Positions 42,630 to 51,747 of a stretch of 64,000 bases of DNA are shown in pieces. The stretch lies in contig JACPAV010000028.1 in NCBI GenBank assembly GCA_016180645.1, positions 11,606 to 75,605 of the forward strand. The letters run 5' to 3'. The stretch comes from Nitrospirota bacterium (GTDB lineage Bacteria; JACPQY01). Numbering within the stretch: the first letter of the stretch is position 1; each line of letters starts with the position of its first letter. Made by a program: the position numbers and the translations under genes. A model generated the notes under the pieces. The model ran no database searches and was not told where the DNA came from. It saw only the letters and a program-made list of their open reading frames with translations.

Positions 42630-45600
42630 GGAACGCGCAAGTGTTGCTCTCCAGACACGAATCGTCAAGCAGTTCCCGGCCGTCCGTGCTGACGAAGCGG
42701 GCCATCTGTTGGACGATGTAGTTGTCGAGGTTGAAATCTTTATTCGGGTCGGACGGCAGAAAGCAGTGCTGGCCGTGATCGCTGAGGTAGGGGAGGCGGA
42801 ACCCGGAGACGCCGGAGGCTCCCGGCTGAACGTCGCCTACATTTACTTTGACGCGAAGGGGCGCGAGTCCCTCCGTGCGGAGGTCGGGGGCGTCGAGGTC
42901 CGCGTCCTTCCGGCCCGTTTCCTGAGCATCCCATCGGTCGGCTCCTTCATCGAGGTCGTCCAGGTCGAATAGAATCTTTCGCGCATCATTCCAGGGCGGG
43001 CCGGCGAAGCGCCGGAGCCGCTCAACTCCCTCCGCGGCGAAATGCTCGACGATGAGGTCGTTTTCGACGCGGTCGGCCTTTCCGCTATAGGCGAACGTGC
43101 GGCGGGGAGTGGGGTAACCGATGTCGATGATGCCTGCCGAGCGGGCGATATGGATGCCGGTGTTGACGGGGACGGCGGTGTCGCCATCGGTGGCGACAAC
43201 GAGAATGCGCTGAATCGGGTCCGTGACCTCGCGGTCATACGAGAAATCCAGCGGGTCCTTGAAGTAATGGGGCGCGGAGCCGCCCGGGTCGCCCGAGTCG
43301 AGGATGACTTGTGAGATGGCGGAGAAGCGCCGGATGCGGGGCGAGTTGCGCTTCATGCCCAATCCCTCCGTGATCGCGGCGATCCGGCTGCGGGCCATGT
43401 ACCGCGCGCCTTGGAAGAGAAACGTGTTCGTTGTCATGTTGATCGGTTCGAAGTCCGCGCAGGGTTCCGAATCGTTCCAAGTCTCGTCTGCATCCGAGGT
43501 GCGGCAGAGCCGGATTTCGAGGGGGTCACCGAACAGGAGCGGTTCGTCGTCATTCAGATCCGGCACCGTGTCGGGCGGCTTGCCTTTTCCGAGATCGCCG
43601 AGGAGGTGGCGTTTTTCCGTGGCGTCGAGCGCGTCCGCGGCCGCGGCCAGCCTGAACCGTCCGCCCCCGCTCACGACGGCGCGATCCCACTCGCCGTTCC
43701 TGAGATTGTGGAGTTCGATGCGTTGGCCCGCCTTGATCTTGTCAGTTCTCAGAAAGACCGGTTGTACGCGACGGTTCACATCCGTGAGAACAAACTTGAC
43801 CTCGATCGTGGAAGGGTCCGCCGGGTCGGGTGTGCCCGAGATGATGGGACCGAATAGCGGCAGGTATACGGCTTCGACGACGCCGTCCTGCGTCGTTCGT
43901 GCTGCCACGTCCGTCAGGCCCGCCGCCCCCGAACTTGCAATCCCCGCGACGAACGCAGGTTCGAGGCCGAGCGTGTAGGCCGTCATGATCCCGCCGTTCG
44001 AGCAGCCGTCCATATAGTATTTCGCGCCGTCCGCCAGCGGTCCGCCGAAATCCACGACGCCGTCGCGGTTGAAATCGCCCGCGAGTGTTTCTTTCGTTCC
44101 ATCGCCGTCCATGTCCATCATTGCCTTGCCGTCCCAGCTCCGGAACATTCGAATGAGTTGGAAGAAATCCACGCCCGTCTGCCTGACGGTGTCGCGTGTA
44201 TGGAAAAGATCCACGCCCCAGAAATCGCCGCCCGAATCGGCGATGCCGTCGTTGTTGAGGTCCCGCGCGCGGCCCTTGAAGAACACGCCGTCCAGCAGGG
44301 GCAGCCAATCTTTGGGGATGACGTTTCGAACGAGGGCCTCCTCATCTTTGGACGGTTTGAAAAGGCCGTGAGCCACGGAATCGACGCCGCAGTACGCAAT
44401 GCCAAAACGGTTCATCACGCCGGCGAAGCCGATGCCCTCTATTCGATGAAGCGTGTAACCGTGGGAATGCAGGCCGAGAGGGATCGGCCCCGTCTGACCC
44501 GGTCTGCGCTTGGGAACGGCGCACACGAAGGTAATGAGATTGTGCCCCACCGTGGCGCGGCCGGTCCGAAGATCGATGTCGAAGGATTCATCGTTGTCCG
44601 CCGGATAGAGGGGGTTGACGTTCGGATCCGGCGACGGCTCGCCGATGCCGTCTTTGTCCGTGAGAAAATAGGGCGTGTCCACGAAACCGGCGACGAGGTA
44701 GTCGGTGTACTTGAGACTTTTCCGGACTTCTTCCACGAACGGCGCTCCGGTGCCGATGAGCTGGCCGACGAGTTCCTTTCCGTAGTTTTCCACGAGGTTG
44801 TCCAGCTCCGCGGCCGGCAGGAGGTAGGGATTTTCGCGGCCGGCGCTGTCCGCGTAGATCCGTTCGACGTGGATGTCGGGCGGGTATTGGTCCTGGATCC
44901 AGGCGAAGGGCCCTTTGCCGTACATCCCCTTTCGGATCGCTTCCATCTCGCGGGTGACGGCTTGGGTGGTGAACGTCCAGGCGAAGGCGACGTCGCTCAT
45001 CGCCATGCCGGGCAACTTTCCGTCCCTGATGAAGTCGGCGAGGGGTTGCAGGTCGTCCGTCTGCGTGGCGGCATTGACGAAGGGGAAGGGCGACTCGATG
45101 GGCTTGCTGTCTTCGCCCGTGATTCCGGTGGTCAGCACCACGGCGTAGGTCGTTTCCTGTTCCAGGGGAATGAGCGGTCGGACGATCAGTGTGTTCGTTT
45201 CGCGCTCATAGAACGTCATGAGGCATTCTTCCGGCCGGCACTTGGGGACGCAAGCGCCCGACTCGGACTCATAGGAGACGACGGTGCAGCCTTCCTTGAA
45301 TATTTGGTCGACGGGAGCGGCAGGTCGCCCTGTGGGACTGCATTGGGGGATGACGGAATCGCGGATCATGTTGGGTTTGTCCAGCACTCCGTCGAAATCG
45401 GTGTCTTCGCCGGCATCCAGCGAGCCGTTGCAATTCACGTCCTCGTCCACGGTTTCAAAAAAAAGATTGTTCGATGTTCTGTGCGGATCGTTTTCGAAGA
45501 GACCGAACGGCGCCTCGCCGCCGCCGGCGCCGCGGTCGCTGTCGATCACGTTCGGGAAATTTCCTTGGCCGACATCCAGGGGGACCGGCTGGCCGAACGA

Positions 45601-46047
45601 ACTTGATTTCGGATCCACGTTGACGAGGTAAACCAAATCATCCGAGAAATCGCGATTGGGCGGCCAGTGGGCGAGCACAAAAGGCGCGAGGTCGAGCGGC
45701 CGATCGAATTGTACGTAGATCGGGCCGAGGATGCTGAAGCCTGTAAGCTCGGCGGCCTGGCGGCGAACGCGACGCTCGATCTGAGTCGGGGCGAGGAGGG
45801 AGAGGGTGACGCGCCGGCCGGTGGGCGAACTTGGATCGATTCTTGTCGCGATGTTGTTGGGAACCGGGATTTCCGGGAGGGGTTTCTTGAACAGATCCCA
45901 CACGACCTTCGGCCCGCCGGTATGCACGGTGGCCGTGATCCCTCTTGGACCGTCGCCCGCGCATTGAAACAGCATCAACGCGAGGGCCAATAGGATCGTT
46001 CCCCACGAGCCACGAGCGACGAGCCACGAGTCACGTCTTGTCAGCAT
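42613..46047 (-). CDS. Giant lipoprotein alpha/beta serine hydrolase with calcium-type loops (paralogue 2)
   Basis: A 1144-residue paralogue of the protein at 26938-30138: the same PLPEIPVPNNIATRIDPSSP start, FYERETNTLIVRPLIPLEQ, and hydrolase triad: nucleophile DGCSNGG, acid DGDTAVP, base HGQHCFLPSDP. Calcium-type loops occur in DEDVNCNGSLDAGEDTDFDG, DLNNDG and DMDGDG. It has a Cys-rich insertion (CTVVSYESESGACVPKCRPEEC) not in paralogue 1. The signal ends in LALMLFQCAGDG, a lipobox-like end; its head (TRRDSWLVARGSWG) is encoded by a degenerate repeat tract. TAGAAT precedes the ATG by 8 nt. Probably a surface esterase or lipase. Confidence 0.8.
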   Translation of the reverse strand: MLTRRDSWLVARGSWGTILLALALMLFQCAGDGPRGITATVHTGGPKVVWDLFKKPLPEIPVPNNIATRIDPSSPTGRRVTLSLLAPTQIERRVRRQAAELTGFSILGPIYVQFDRPLDLAPFVLAHWPPNRDFSDDLVYLVNVDPKSSSFGQPVPLDVGQGNFPNVIDSDRGAGGGEAPFGLFENDPHRTSNNLFFETVDEDVNCNGSLDAGEDTDFDGVLDKPNMIRDSVIPQCSPTGRPAAPVDQIFKEGCTVVSYESESGACVPKCRPEECLMTFYERETNTLIVRPLIPLEQETTYAVVLTTGITGEDSKPIESPFPFVNAATQTDDLQPLADFIRDGKLPGMAMSDVAFAWTFTTQAVTREMEAIRKGMYGKGPFAWIQDQYPPDIHVERIYADSAGRENPYLLPAAELDNLVENYGKELVGQLIGTGAPFVEEVRKSLKYTDYLVAGFVDTPYFLTDKDGIGEPSPDPNVNPLYPADNDESFDIDLRTGRATVGHNLITFVCAVPKRRPGQTGPIPLGLHSHGYTLHRIEGIGFAGVMNRFGIAYCGVDSVAHGLFKPSKDEEALVRNVIPKDWLPLLDGVFFKGRARDLNNDGIADSGGDFWGVDLFHTRDTVRQTGVDFFQLIRMFRSWDGKAMMDMDGDGTKETLAGDFNRDGVVDFGGPLADGAKYYMDGCSNGGIMTAYTLGLEPAFVAGIASSGAAGLTDVAARTTQDGVVEAVYLPLFGPIISGTPDPADPSTIEVKFVLTDVNRRVQPVFLRTDKIKAGQRIELHNLRNGEWDRAVVSGGGRFRLAAAADALDATEKRHLLGDLGKGKPPDTVPDLNDDEPLLFGDPLEIRLCRTSDADETWNDSEPCADFEPINMTTNTFLFQGARYMARSRIAAITEGLGMKRNSPRIRRFSAISQVILDSGDPGGSAPHYFKDPLDFSYDREVTDPIQRILVVATDGDTAVPVNTGIHIARSAGIIDIGYPTPRRTFAYSGKADRVENDLIVEHFAAEGVERLRRFAGPPWNDARKILFDLDDLDEGADRWDAQETGRKDADLDAPDLRTEGLAPLRVKVNVGDVQPGASGVSGFRLPYLSDHGQHCFLPSDPNKDFNLDNYIVQQMARFVSTDGRELLDDSCLESNTCAFHDENP
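46003..46035. repeat. Degenerate CACGAGCCACGAGCGACGAG tract in the leader of paralogue 2
   Basis: A 33-bp run of words CACGAGC and GACGAGC lies in frame just after the start codon and encodes the Arg/Ser/Trp-rich head of the lipoprotein signal. Confidence 0.75.
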
Positions 46048-46055
46048 GACCCGCC

Positions 46056-46061
46056 ATTCTA
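46056..46061 (-). promoter_or_regulatory. -10-like TAGAAT of the giant hydrolase gene (paralogue 2)
   Basis: Within TGTATAGAAT, ending 8 nt before the ATG at 46047. No Shine-Dalgarno fits between. Confidence 0.5.
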
Positions 46062-46157
46062 TACATCCGGAATCCTCCTGGCGAGGCGAATCGGGCGGGA
46101 TGCGTGGGCGTCAGGCTCCGTTTGAAAACGGTTCACATGCCCCGTGCCGGGAGGCCG

Positions 46158-48182
46158 TCAATCGCCGCAGGGTCCGATGGCCGGGCCGCCCGCGGGAACC
46201 CGTGGAATCCCCCGCCGGAAAGAATCCAGGAAACAGCGATACTGGTATTGGGGAGCTTCGGTCTGGAAGACAACTTCATGCCCGTCTTCCAATCCATCCT
46301 CGGGGTGTTGAATCACCACAGCGGTCACCCGCTCACCGGAAATTTCGACATTGCCGGCGGCAGGAAGGGGGATGTGCGAACGCCCGGTCAGCGGGAGATA
46401 CGTGGAGAGCGGGGTCTGGCCGATGAGATCGGGAGGACCCGGCCCGTCTCGCTCCTCGCCGGCGAGGTCGAGCCCCAGCGGCAGAGAAAGGGCGTTGGCG
46501 ATCCGGGGGAGGATGTAGTGGTCTACGATGCCCTGAAGCATGAGAACGTGGCGCGGCCTTTCGCCGGGCGCGGGCTCCGTCACGATGCGCCGGGCATAGA
46601 CCTGCGGGTCGGCCGACTCCGCGCCCCATTGGACCAGCGTGAGCACGGGATCACCCGCCGCAAGGGCGCGCCCTGCCGATTTGTATCCGAGAAGCGCCTC
46701 TGCGATCGGCCGGACTTCGACCGGTTTTCGCTTGTACAGGATGTTTTCAATCCAGCTTCCCCCGGCGCCGCTCAGGATCGCCGCCCGGTAGCGGGGCTCC
46801 ATGGCCATGGCCAGGGGCGCAATCGTCGCGCCCATCGAATGGCCCATGAGCGCCAACCGCTCAACGTCGAACCTGACTCCCGCCGAATCAAGTCCGGGAC
46901 AGCCGGACGCGTCCACTTCGAGTCGTTCCACAACATGGGCGACGAGCGCGATCTCCAGCGCCGACTGCCTCACGTTGTCTCGCAGGGCCACGGGGTTGAG
47001 CACGTTGAACATGAGAAATTGTTCGTCGCCGCGGGAGACGTTGCGCAGTCCGCCGTGCGGGCCGTCCACGCTGATCCCCGCAAACCCTGCGCGGGCGAAA
47101 TGCAACGCCGGACCGGTGCCCGGCACACGCGCGTCCGCCCCGGGGAAATCCTGCGGGCCGCGGTCCACCAGCGGCCGGTCCCCCCCCCCGCCGGTGCGGA
47201 TGAAAACGACGGTAGGGAATCCGGAGGGAGGCATCGGCGCGCGTGGAAGCGTGATCACCATGTTGGCCTCCTCGACTCCGTGGAGGATGGGACGTCCCTG
47301 CGCGTCCAGTTCCCATCCGCCCCCCTCGGTGGCATAGGGCGGAACACCCTGCTGGTAGTCGGGCATGGCGATGGTGCTGTGGTAAACGCAGTAGTCATCA
47401 AAAACTTCAGCTTGGACAAAGGGTCCGGTCGGCGCGGGGATGGGCCTGGAAACGGCGTCCTTCACGTAGGCGGCCATCTGGGTCGCGGGATCGCCGGTGG
47501 TAAAAACGCTCAGTGCCGCGATATCGCGTGTGGCCACCCCGTCTCCGTTCAACGCCTTGAGAGCCGCGCGATAGGAAGCGAAAACCCGCTCTCCCATCCC
47601 GGCCGGCGGCCGGCCGGATGTGATCTCCTCCAGTTCGGACGGCTGCCCGAGCGTCCTGCCTTCCGCGTCACCGGTCCGTCGAAGAACCACGGCGGCGTAG
47701 GCGGCGTTCGGTCTCAAGGGGAATCCCTGGACCGGAAGAATCGAGAGAAGATTGGGCGCGCCGAACGGTCCGCCATCCGCGTTGAAGGTGACTTCGACCG
47801 GCGACCGCGCGATCGTCCCACCTCCCCATTCGAGTAGGAAGATCGTCGCGTCGGGCCCGATGCTTTCGAGAACCGTCGGCAGATGGGTGGTGCCAAGGGG
47901 CCCCGTGAACGAAAAGTACACCGCGCCGCTGAGGGCGAAACCGCGATTGTCCCGCGCGATCAACTGGGCGGCTTGACGCACGAGCGGAATTCCCGCCGGG
48001 TTGGGGAAACCCTCAAGCCGGATCGCGCCATCGGCCTGGAGAAGATCGTCGCTGGGGAAGGGCGCCGAGTAAAAGGAATCGGTTCGCTCGAAGTCCATCC
48101 GTGCGCGCACGCCCGACCCCCCGGCCTTCGCGCCGCAGGCCAGATGCGCCGAGGCGAACAACAAAAGGAGGTATCGCTTCAC
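46158..48182 (-). CDS. Exported alpha/beta hydrolase, distant relative of the giant hydrolases
   Basis: A 674-residue protein with a signal ending in a possible lipobox (SAHLACGAK). The N-terminal part has SFYSAPFPSDDLLQ and NRGFALSGAVYFSF, echoing the N-terminal domain of the two giant hydrolases. The catalytic domain has VVFIRTGGGGDRPLVDRG, the nucleophile elbow LALMGHSMGATIAP near residue 445, and MLQGIVDHYILP as likely acid region. It starts 6 nt after the dipeptidase stop in a leftward operon with the PLP enzyme. No calcium-type loops were seen. Confidence 0.75.
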   Translation of the reverse strand: MKRYLLLLFASAHLACGAKAGGSGVRARMDFERTDSFYSAPFPSDDLLQADGAIRLEGFPNPAGIPLVRQAAQLIARDNRGFALSGAVYFSFTGPLGTTHLPTVLESIGPDATIFLLEWGGGTIARSPVEVTFNADGGPFGAPNLLSILPVQGFPLRPNAAYAAVVLRRTGDAEGRTLGQPSELEEITSGRPPAGMGERVFASYRAALKALNGDGVATRDIAALSVFTTGDPATQMAAYVKDAVSRPIPAPTGPFVQAEVFDDYCVYHSTIAMPDYQQGVPPYATEGGGWELDAQGRPILHGVEEANMVITLPRAPMPPSGFPTVVFIRTGGGGDRPLVDRGPQDFPGADARVPGTGPALHFARAGFAGISVDGPHGGLRNVSRGDEQFLMFNVLNPVALRDNVRQSALEIALVAHVVERLEVDASGCPGLDSAGVRFDVERLALMGHSMGATIAPLAMAMEPRYRAAILSGAGGSWIENILYKRKPVEVRPIAEALLGYKSAGRALAAGDPVLTLVQWGAESADPQVYARRIVTEPAPGERPRHVLMLQGIVDHYILPRIANALSLPLGLDLAGEERDGPGPPDLIGQTPLSTYLPLTGRSHIPLPAAGNVEISGERVTAVVIQHPEDGLEDGHEVVFQTEAPQYQYRCFLDSFRRGIPRVPAGGPAIGPCGD

Positions 48183-48188
48183 GGGCCG

Positions 48189-49289
48189 TCACCCTCTGAG
48201 CGAGCCGATCGCACGGAGGACATTCCCTCCGAGGATTTTCCGAACTCGTTCCTCTTTCCATCCGCGGTCCAGCATGGCTTGGACGAGTCTCGGCCACTCC
48301 TCGCACGTGGGCATGTCGCGGGGCGTTTCTATGAAACCGTCCCAATCGCTACCCAGCGCAGCCGTGTCTTCGCCCCCCGCGTCGATAAGGTGTTGCAAGT
48401 GGTCGACCACGTGGCCGGAGCGGACGGCCCTCGGCGGTGCGCCGAGAAAGGCCGTCTTGTACATCACGCCGATCACTCCGCCCGTTTCCGCGACGGCGCG
48501 GATCTGTTCGTCATCGATATTCCGCCAGTGCGGAAGAACCCCCGTTGTCCCCGTATGGCTGACCATGAGAGGCAGCGAGCGATCGTGCGTTTGAACGGCG
48601 TCGAAAAATCCGGTGCGATGGATGTGGGCCAGATCCACGAAGATCCGGAGGGAATCGAGCCGTTTTACGAATTCGCGTCCGGCCGGCGTCAGACCGGCGC
48701 GTTTTCTGTTTCCCAGCGGCGAACTCGTCCCGCCGAGCGATGAATCAACCAGATGAACGAGCGTGACCTTCAGAATCTCATGCGGAGTCGGGCCATCGAG
48801 AGTATTCCCGACGTCTAAGGCGTTTCCACCCTGGACTCCAAGGAACGCGGCGTGGCAACCGGACCGCCTCGCTTCCCGATATTCTCCCGCCGTTCGCACG
48901 AAGCGGACTTGGTCGGGGTGCGAGGCCAGAATACCTTTCATGCGGGCGAGGTTCCTGCCGAAGATGCGGGACCGTTGGGAGCCGCGGCGGAACGGATTTG
49001 TGGTGATGGACCAGATGGCGCCGGAGACTCCCGCGTCCGTGAGCCGGGGGAGGTCTACCTGACTGTAATATCGGCCGCCGAGAATCCCCCGCCCGTGGCG
49101 TTTGGAAATGTCGTACCCAAAGACCCGGGACCAGATGAAGGAATCCACGTGCAAATCGATGACGTCGGAAGAGTGAATCAGGTCGATGGCCTCCAAGGAT
49201 ATTCCCAGCCGGCTTGCGGCGCCTTTGGGATCCTCCGGAGTCTCGACCAAGCGGGACCTCTTATCCGAGGAAGCTCTTCCCGAAACCAC
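48189..49289 (-). CDS. Peptidase M19 (renal/membrane dipeptidase family), bridging Glu replaced by Gln
   Basis: A 366-residue M19 amidohydrolase fold. Zinc ligands are seen in VIDLHVDSF (HxD), VDLAHIHRTG and LMVSHTG (two His), and GSDWDGF is present. The strand that usually holds the metal-bridging Glu (EGG) reads LGVQGGNAL, so the bridging residue is Gln (codon CAG). The protein is otherwise complete. M19 enzymes cleave dipeptides, including D-residue or dehydro forms. The start is uncertain: GTG 49289 overlaps the PLP gene by 29 nt, and a TTG about 13 codons on would overlap less. Confidence 0.82.
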   Translation of the reverse strand: MVSGRASSDKRSRLVETPEDPKGAASRLGISLEAIDLIHSSDVIDLHVDSFIWSRVFGYDISKRHGRGILGGRYYSQVDLPRLTDAGVSGAIWSITTNPFRRGSQRSRIFGRNLARMKGILASHPDQVRFVRTAGEYREARRSGCHAAFLGVQGGNALDVGNTLDGPTPHEILKVTLVHLVDSSLGGTSSPLGNRKRAGLTPAGREFVKRLDSLRIFVDLAHIHRTGFFDAVQTHDRSLPLMVSHTGTTGVLPHWRNIDDEQIRAVAETGGVIGVMYKTAFLGAPPRAVRSGHVVDHLQHLIDAGGEDTAALGSDWDGFIETPRDMPTCEEWPRLVQAMLDRGWKEERVRKILGGNVLRAIGSLRG

Positions 49290-50478
49290 GGTACGTCTTG
49301 GACCGTGATTCCAAGCGGTCGCCGCGCACGAGGAGATATTCCCCGAAGTGCTCGGCCGGTTCCCCGGACTTGGCCGGGCGGAAGAACACGGGATCGCCCA
49401 GGCGGAGTTTCAACCCTCCGGACACCAGGAGAGGCGTTTGAACCTCGCCGGCTCCTTCGCGCCGAAGGAGCCGCAACCCTTCGGGGAGCCAGGGGAGCGG
49501 GAGTCGATCCGGACCCGGTTCGCCGGAGGCGATGATGCCCCCACCGTGACAAGTAATCATCCCCGGCGCCGGGCGTCGAACCGCTTGGAGGGCGAAAAAG
49601 AGGGCGGGATCCACCGAGAGTCCGCGATAGTGGTCGAACAGGTGACCCGCCAGAAACCCGGAGCCCGCGGTGATCTCCGTGAGAGAGGGATCGTTCGCGC
49701 TCCACTCCAGGCTGCCCGTTCCGCCGCCGTTCACCACGGTCGGCGTCAATCCCAGGATTTTCAACCGCTCGATCACGCGATGCCGCGCCTCCTCCACCTG
49801 GCGCCGTGACGCGCGTTTCATGGCGCGAACGAGCTTTCGCCGCAAGGCTGAACCGGTTTCGGGCACCCCGGCAATTTGAGATTCGTACGCCATAAGGCCG
49901 TGAAATCGGAGATGGGGGGATTCGTTCAGCCGGGCGGCGAACTCGGCGATCTCTTCGGGGGAGCGCAACGGACTGCGGCGAACACCGATGTGGATCCGGC
50001 TGCGCAGAGGCCTCCATGCCATGTCCAGTTCGACCACGAGGGGGATGGTGGCCCCGGCCCGCTGTCCTGCCGCGCTGAGGGCGGCAAGCTGTTCGGGTGA
50101 GTCCGCAACGACGGCGGCGGGAACGCCCGATCCGTTCAGACGCGCGAGGACGTCCGCGTCGTCCGCCCGAGCCGTCGGATAGGCCAGGAGGAAATCGGTG
50201 AAACCCTGCTCCGCAAGAAAGGCGGTTTCGGCGGCGGTGTACGTCATGAGGCCTTTCACGGCGCCTGCGCCTCGGTTGAGCACCCGTCGAAGAAGATCCA
50301 CGCATCGGAACGATTTCGAGGCGACTCGGAGCGTCTTGCCGCCCGCTCGGGCGAGGCCCGCCAGGCGATCCACGTTGGACTCGAACGCCCCAAGATCCAC
50401 GAGCGCAAGGCTGAGGGGTTCATCGGCGACGACGCGTCGGAACCGCTCCCATTTGTCCCGGCGGTTTTCGGTGGCCAT
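49261..50478 (-). CDS. PLP fold-III amino acid deaminase/aldolase (DSD1/D-threonine aldolase-like)
   Basis: A 405-residue enzyme with an alanine-racemase-type TIM barrel: the Schiff-base lysine is in LRVASKSFRC, then VKGLMTYTAAETAFLAEQG, VVELDMAWRP and TVVNGGGTGSLEW. The C-terminal beta domain has MITCHGGGIIASG and GDPVFFRPAKSGEPAEHFGEYLLVRGD. This is the D-serine dehydratase/D-threonine aldolase-like family of beta-hydroxy-D-amino acid enzymes. First gene of an operon with the M19 dipeptidase and the exported hydrolase. Confidence 0.85.
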   Translation of the reverse strand: MATENRRDKWERFRRVVADEPLSLALVDLGAFESNVDRLAGLARAGGKTLRVASKSFRCVDLLRRVLNRGAGAVKGLMTYTAAETAFLAEQGFTDFLLAYPTARADDADVLARLNGSGVPAAVVADSPEQLAALSAAGQRAGATIPLVVELDMAWRPLRSRIHIGVRRSPLRSPEEIAEFAARLNESPHLRFHGLMAYESQIAGVPETGSALRRKLVRAMKRASRRQVEEARHRVIERLKILGLTPTVVNGGGTGSLEWSANDPSLTEITAGSGFLAGHLFDHYRGLSVDPALFFALQAVRRPAPGMITCHGGGIIASGEPGPDRLPLPWLPEGLRLLRREGAGEVQTPLLVSGGLKLRLGDPVFFRPAKSGEPAEHFGEYLLVRGDRLESRSKTYRGFGKSFLG

Positions 50479-50561
50479 CCGACGGCGAAGCCTATCCTAT
50501 TGACGGGCCAAAGGATACGTCAGGGGCATCATTTCCGCTGGCCTCCACGATCAGGCCCTGC

Positions 50562-50567
50562 TAGCAT
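50562..50567 (+). promoter_or_regulatory. Extended -10 (TGCTAGCAT) of the saccharopine-dehydrogenase-like gene
   Basis: The hexamer TAGCAT with the TG extension ends 9 nt before the ATG at 50577. No Shine-Dalgarno is present between. Confidence 0.5.
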
Positions 50568-50576
50568 CGCCGCACT

Positions 50577-51695
50577 ATGAAGATCATTGTCATGGGTGGC
50601 GCGGGCGACATGGGGAGCCGCGCGGTGGAGGACTTGGCTTCTTCGAAAGGAGTCGCACGGGTCACGATAGCCGACCGGAATGCCGCCGCCGCGGAGAAAA
50701 TCAAATCCAGTCTGGCCGGAAAATCGGCCAAGGTCGAGGTCAAGGCGGTTGACGCCAACGACCACACGGCGCTCGTGAAAGCGATGAAGGGGCATGACGT
50801 GGTCGCTTCCGCCCTCGGACCGTTCTTCATGTTCGAAGCGAAGCTCGTGCGGGCGGCCATCGAGGCAGGAGTGAACTACGCGAGCATTTGTGACGAGGCG
50901 GATGCCGCCGAGGCCGTGTTCCGGGATTTCGACGTCGATGCGCGGAAGAAGCGCGTGACCGTCCTCACGGGCTTGGGGGCGAGTCCGGGCTTGTCCAATG
51001 TAGGCGTCCGGTTCATGTCCAAAGAAGTCGGCCGGATCAAGAAAGCCGAAATCTACGTCTACCAGCCTTTGGACGCCGGAGGAGGCGAAGCGGTCATTCG
51101 CCACATGCTCCACATCATGACGGGGAAGGTGGTGGCTTGGAGAGGCGGACGGAAAGTCACGGTTCGCGCATGCAGCCGGTCCAAGATCGTCGAGTTTCCG
51201 AAGTACGGCCGTGTCAAGCTGTGGAACATGGGGCACAGCGAGCCGTACACCGTTCCGCGCTATTTCTACGGCATCGAAGAAGTGGGGTTCTACATGGGCT
51301 ACGGCAAAGGGGCCGAATTTCTGGTGTGGCCCGCGCGCGCCGGTCTCTTCCTGAACAAGCGGGTGACCGATGCCACGGTCCGGCTGCTACTGAGGTTGGA
51401 GGGCATGGACAAAAACAAGGAGCCGGGCTGGGGTGCCATCCGGATCGATGTCTGGGGCGAGAAGAAAGGCAAGGAGGAGCACCGGATGCTCTGCGGCATC
51501 GGTCAGATGCGAGAGGCTACGGGGCTGTCTCTCTCCATCGGCGCGCAACTTCTGGGAGAGAAAAAGCTACTCACGAAAGAGGGCGGCGTCTACGCGCCCG
51601 AGGGTTGCCTCGATCCGCAGGATTTCATCCGCCGCATGAAAGACCGCGGCCAACTCGCCTATGCCGACCTCGCCATGACCCAGCCGTTAGCATAA
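50577..51695 (+). CDS. Saccharopine dehydrogenase-like NAD(P)-binding oxidoreductase
   Basis: A 372-residue protein with an N-terminal Rossmann fold (IIVMGGAGDMGSRAVEDLA, VTIADRNAAAAEKI, DVVASALGPFF) and a saccharopine-dehydrogenase-type C-terminal half with TGLGASPGLSNVGVRFM and WGAIRIDVWGEKKG. Relatives act on amino-acid conjugates, carboxynorspermidine or lysine intermediates, but many are of unknown substrate. Its stop lies in the left arm of a REP palindrome shared with the convergent amidase gene. Confidence 0.82.
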   Translation: MKIIVMGGAGDMGSRAVEDLASSKGVARVTIADRNAAAAEKIKSSLAGKSAKVEVKAVDANDHTALVKAMKGHDVVASALGPFFMFEAKLVRAAIEAGVNYASICDEADAAEAVFRDFDVDARKKRVTVLTGLGASPGLSNVGVRFMSKEVGRIKKAEIYVYQPLDAGGGEAVIRHMLHIMTGKVVAWRGGRKVTVRACSRSKIVEFPKYGRVKLWNMGHSEPYTVPRYFYGIEEVGFYMGYGKGAEFLVWPARAGLFLNKRVTDATVRLLLRLEGMDKNKEPGWGAIRIDVWGEKKGKEEHRMLCGIGQMREATGLSLSIGAQLLGEKKLLTKEGGVYAPEGCLDPQDFIRRMKDRGQLAYADLAMTQPLA

Positions 51696-51747
51696 TCGGT
51701 GACAGTATACTTTATTACCTGCGAATAGAGTATACTGTCACCGATTA
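51693..51747. repeat. RAYT-type palindromic repeat, solo copy, acting as a shared terminator
   Basis: Two 24-nt arms (51693-51716 and 51724-51747) separated by 7 nt form a hairpin with one mismatch. The inner arm GTGACAGTATAC matches the ends of the RAYT element at 60 kb. The outermost TAA/TTA of the arms are the stop codons of both flanking convergent genes. Confidence 0.9.
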
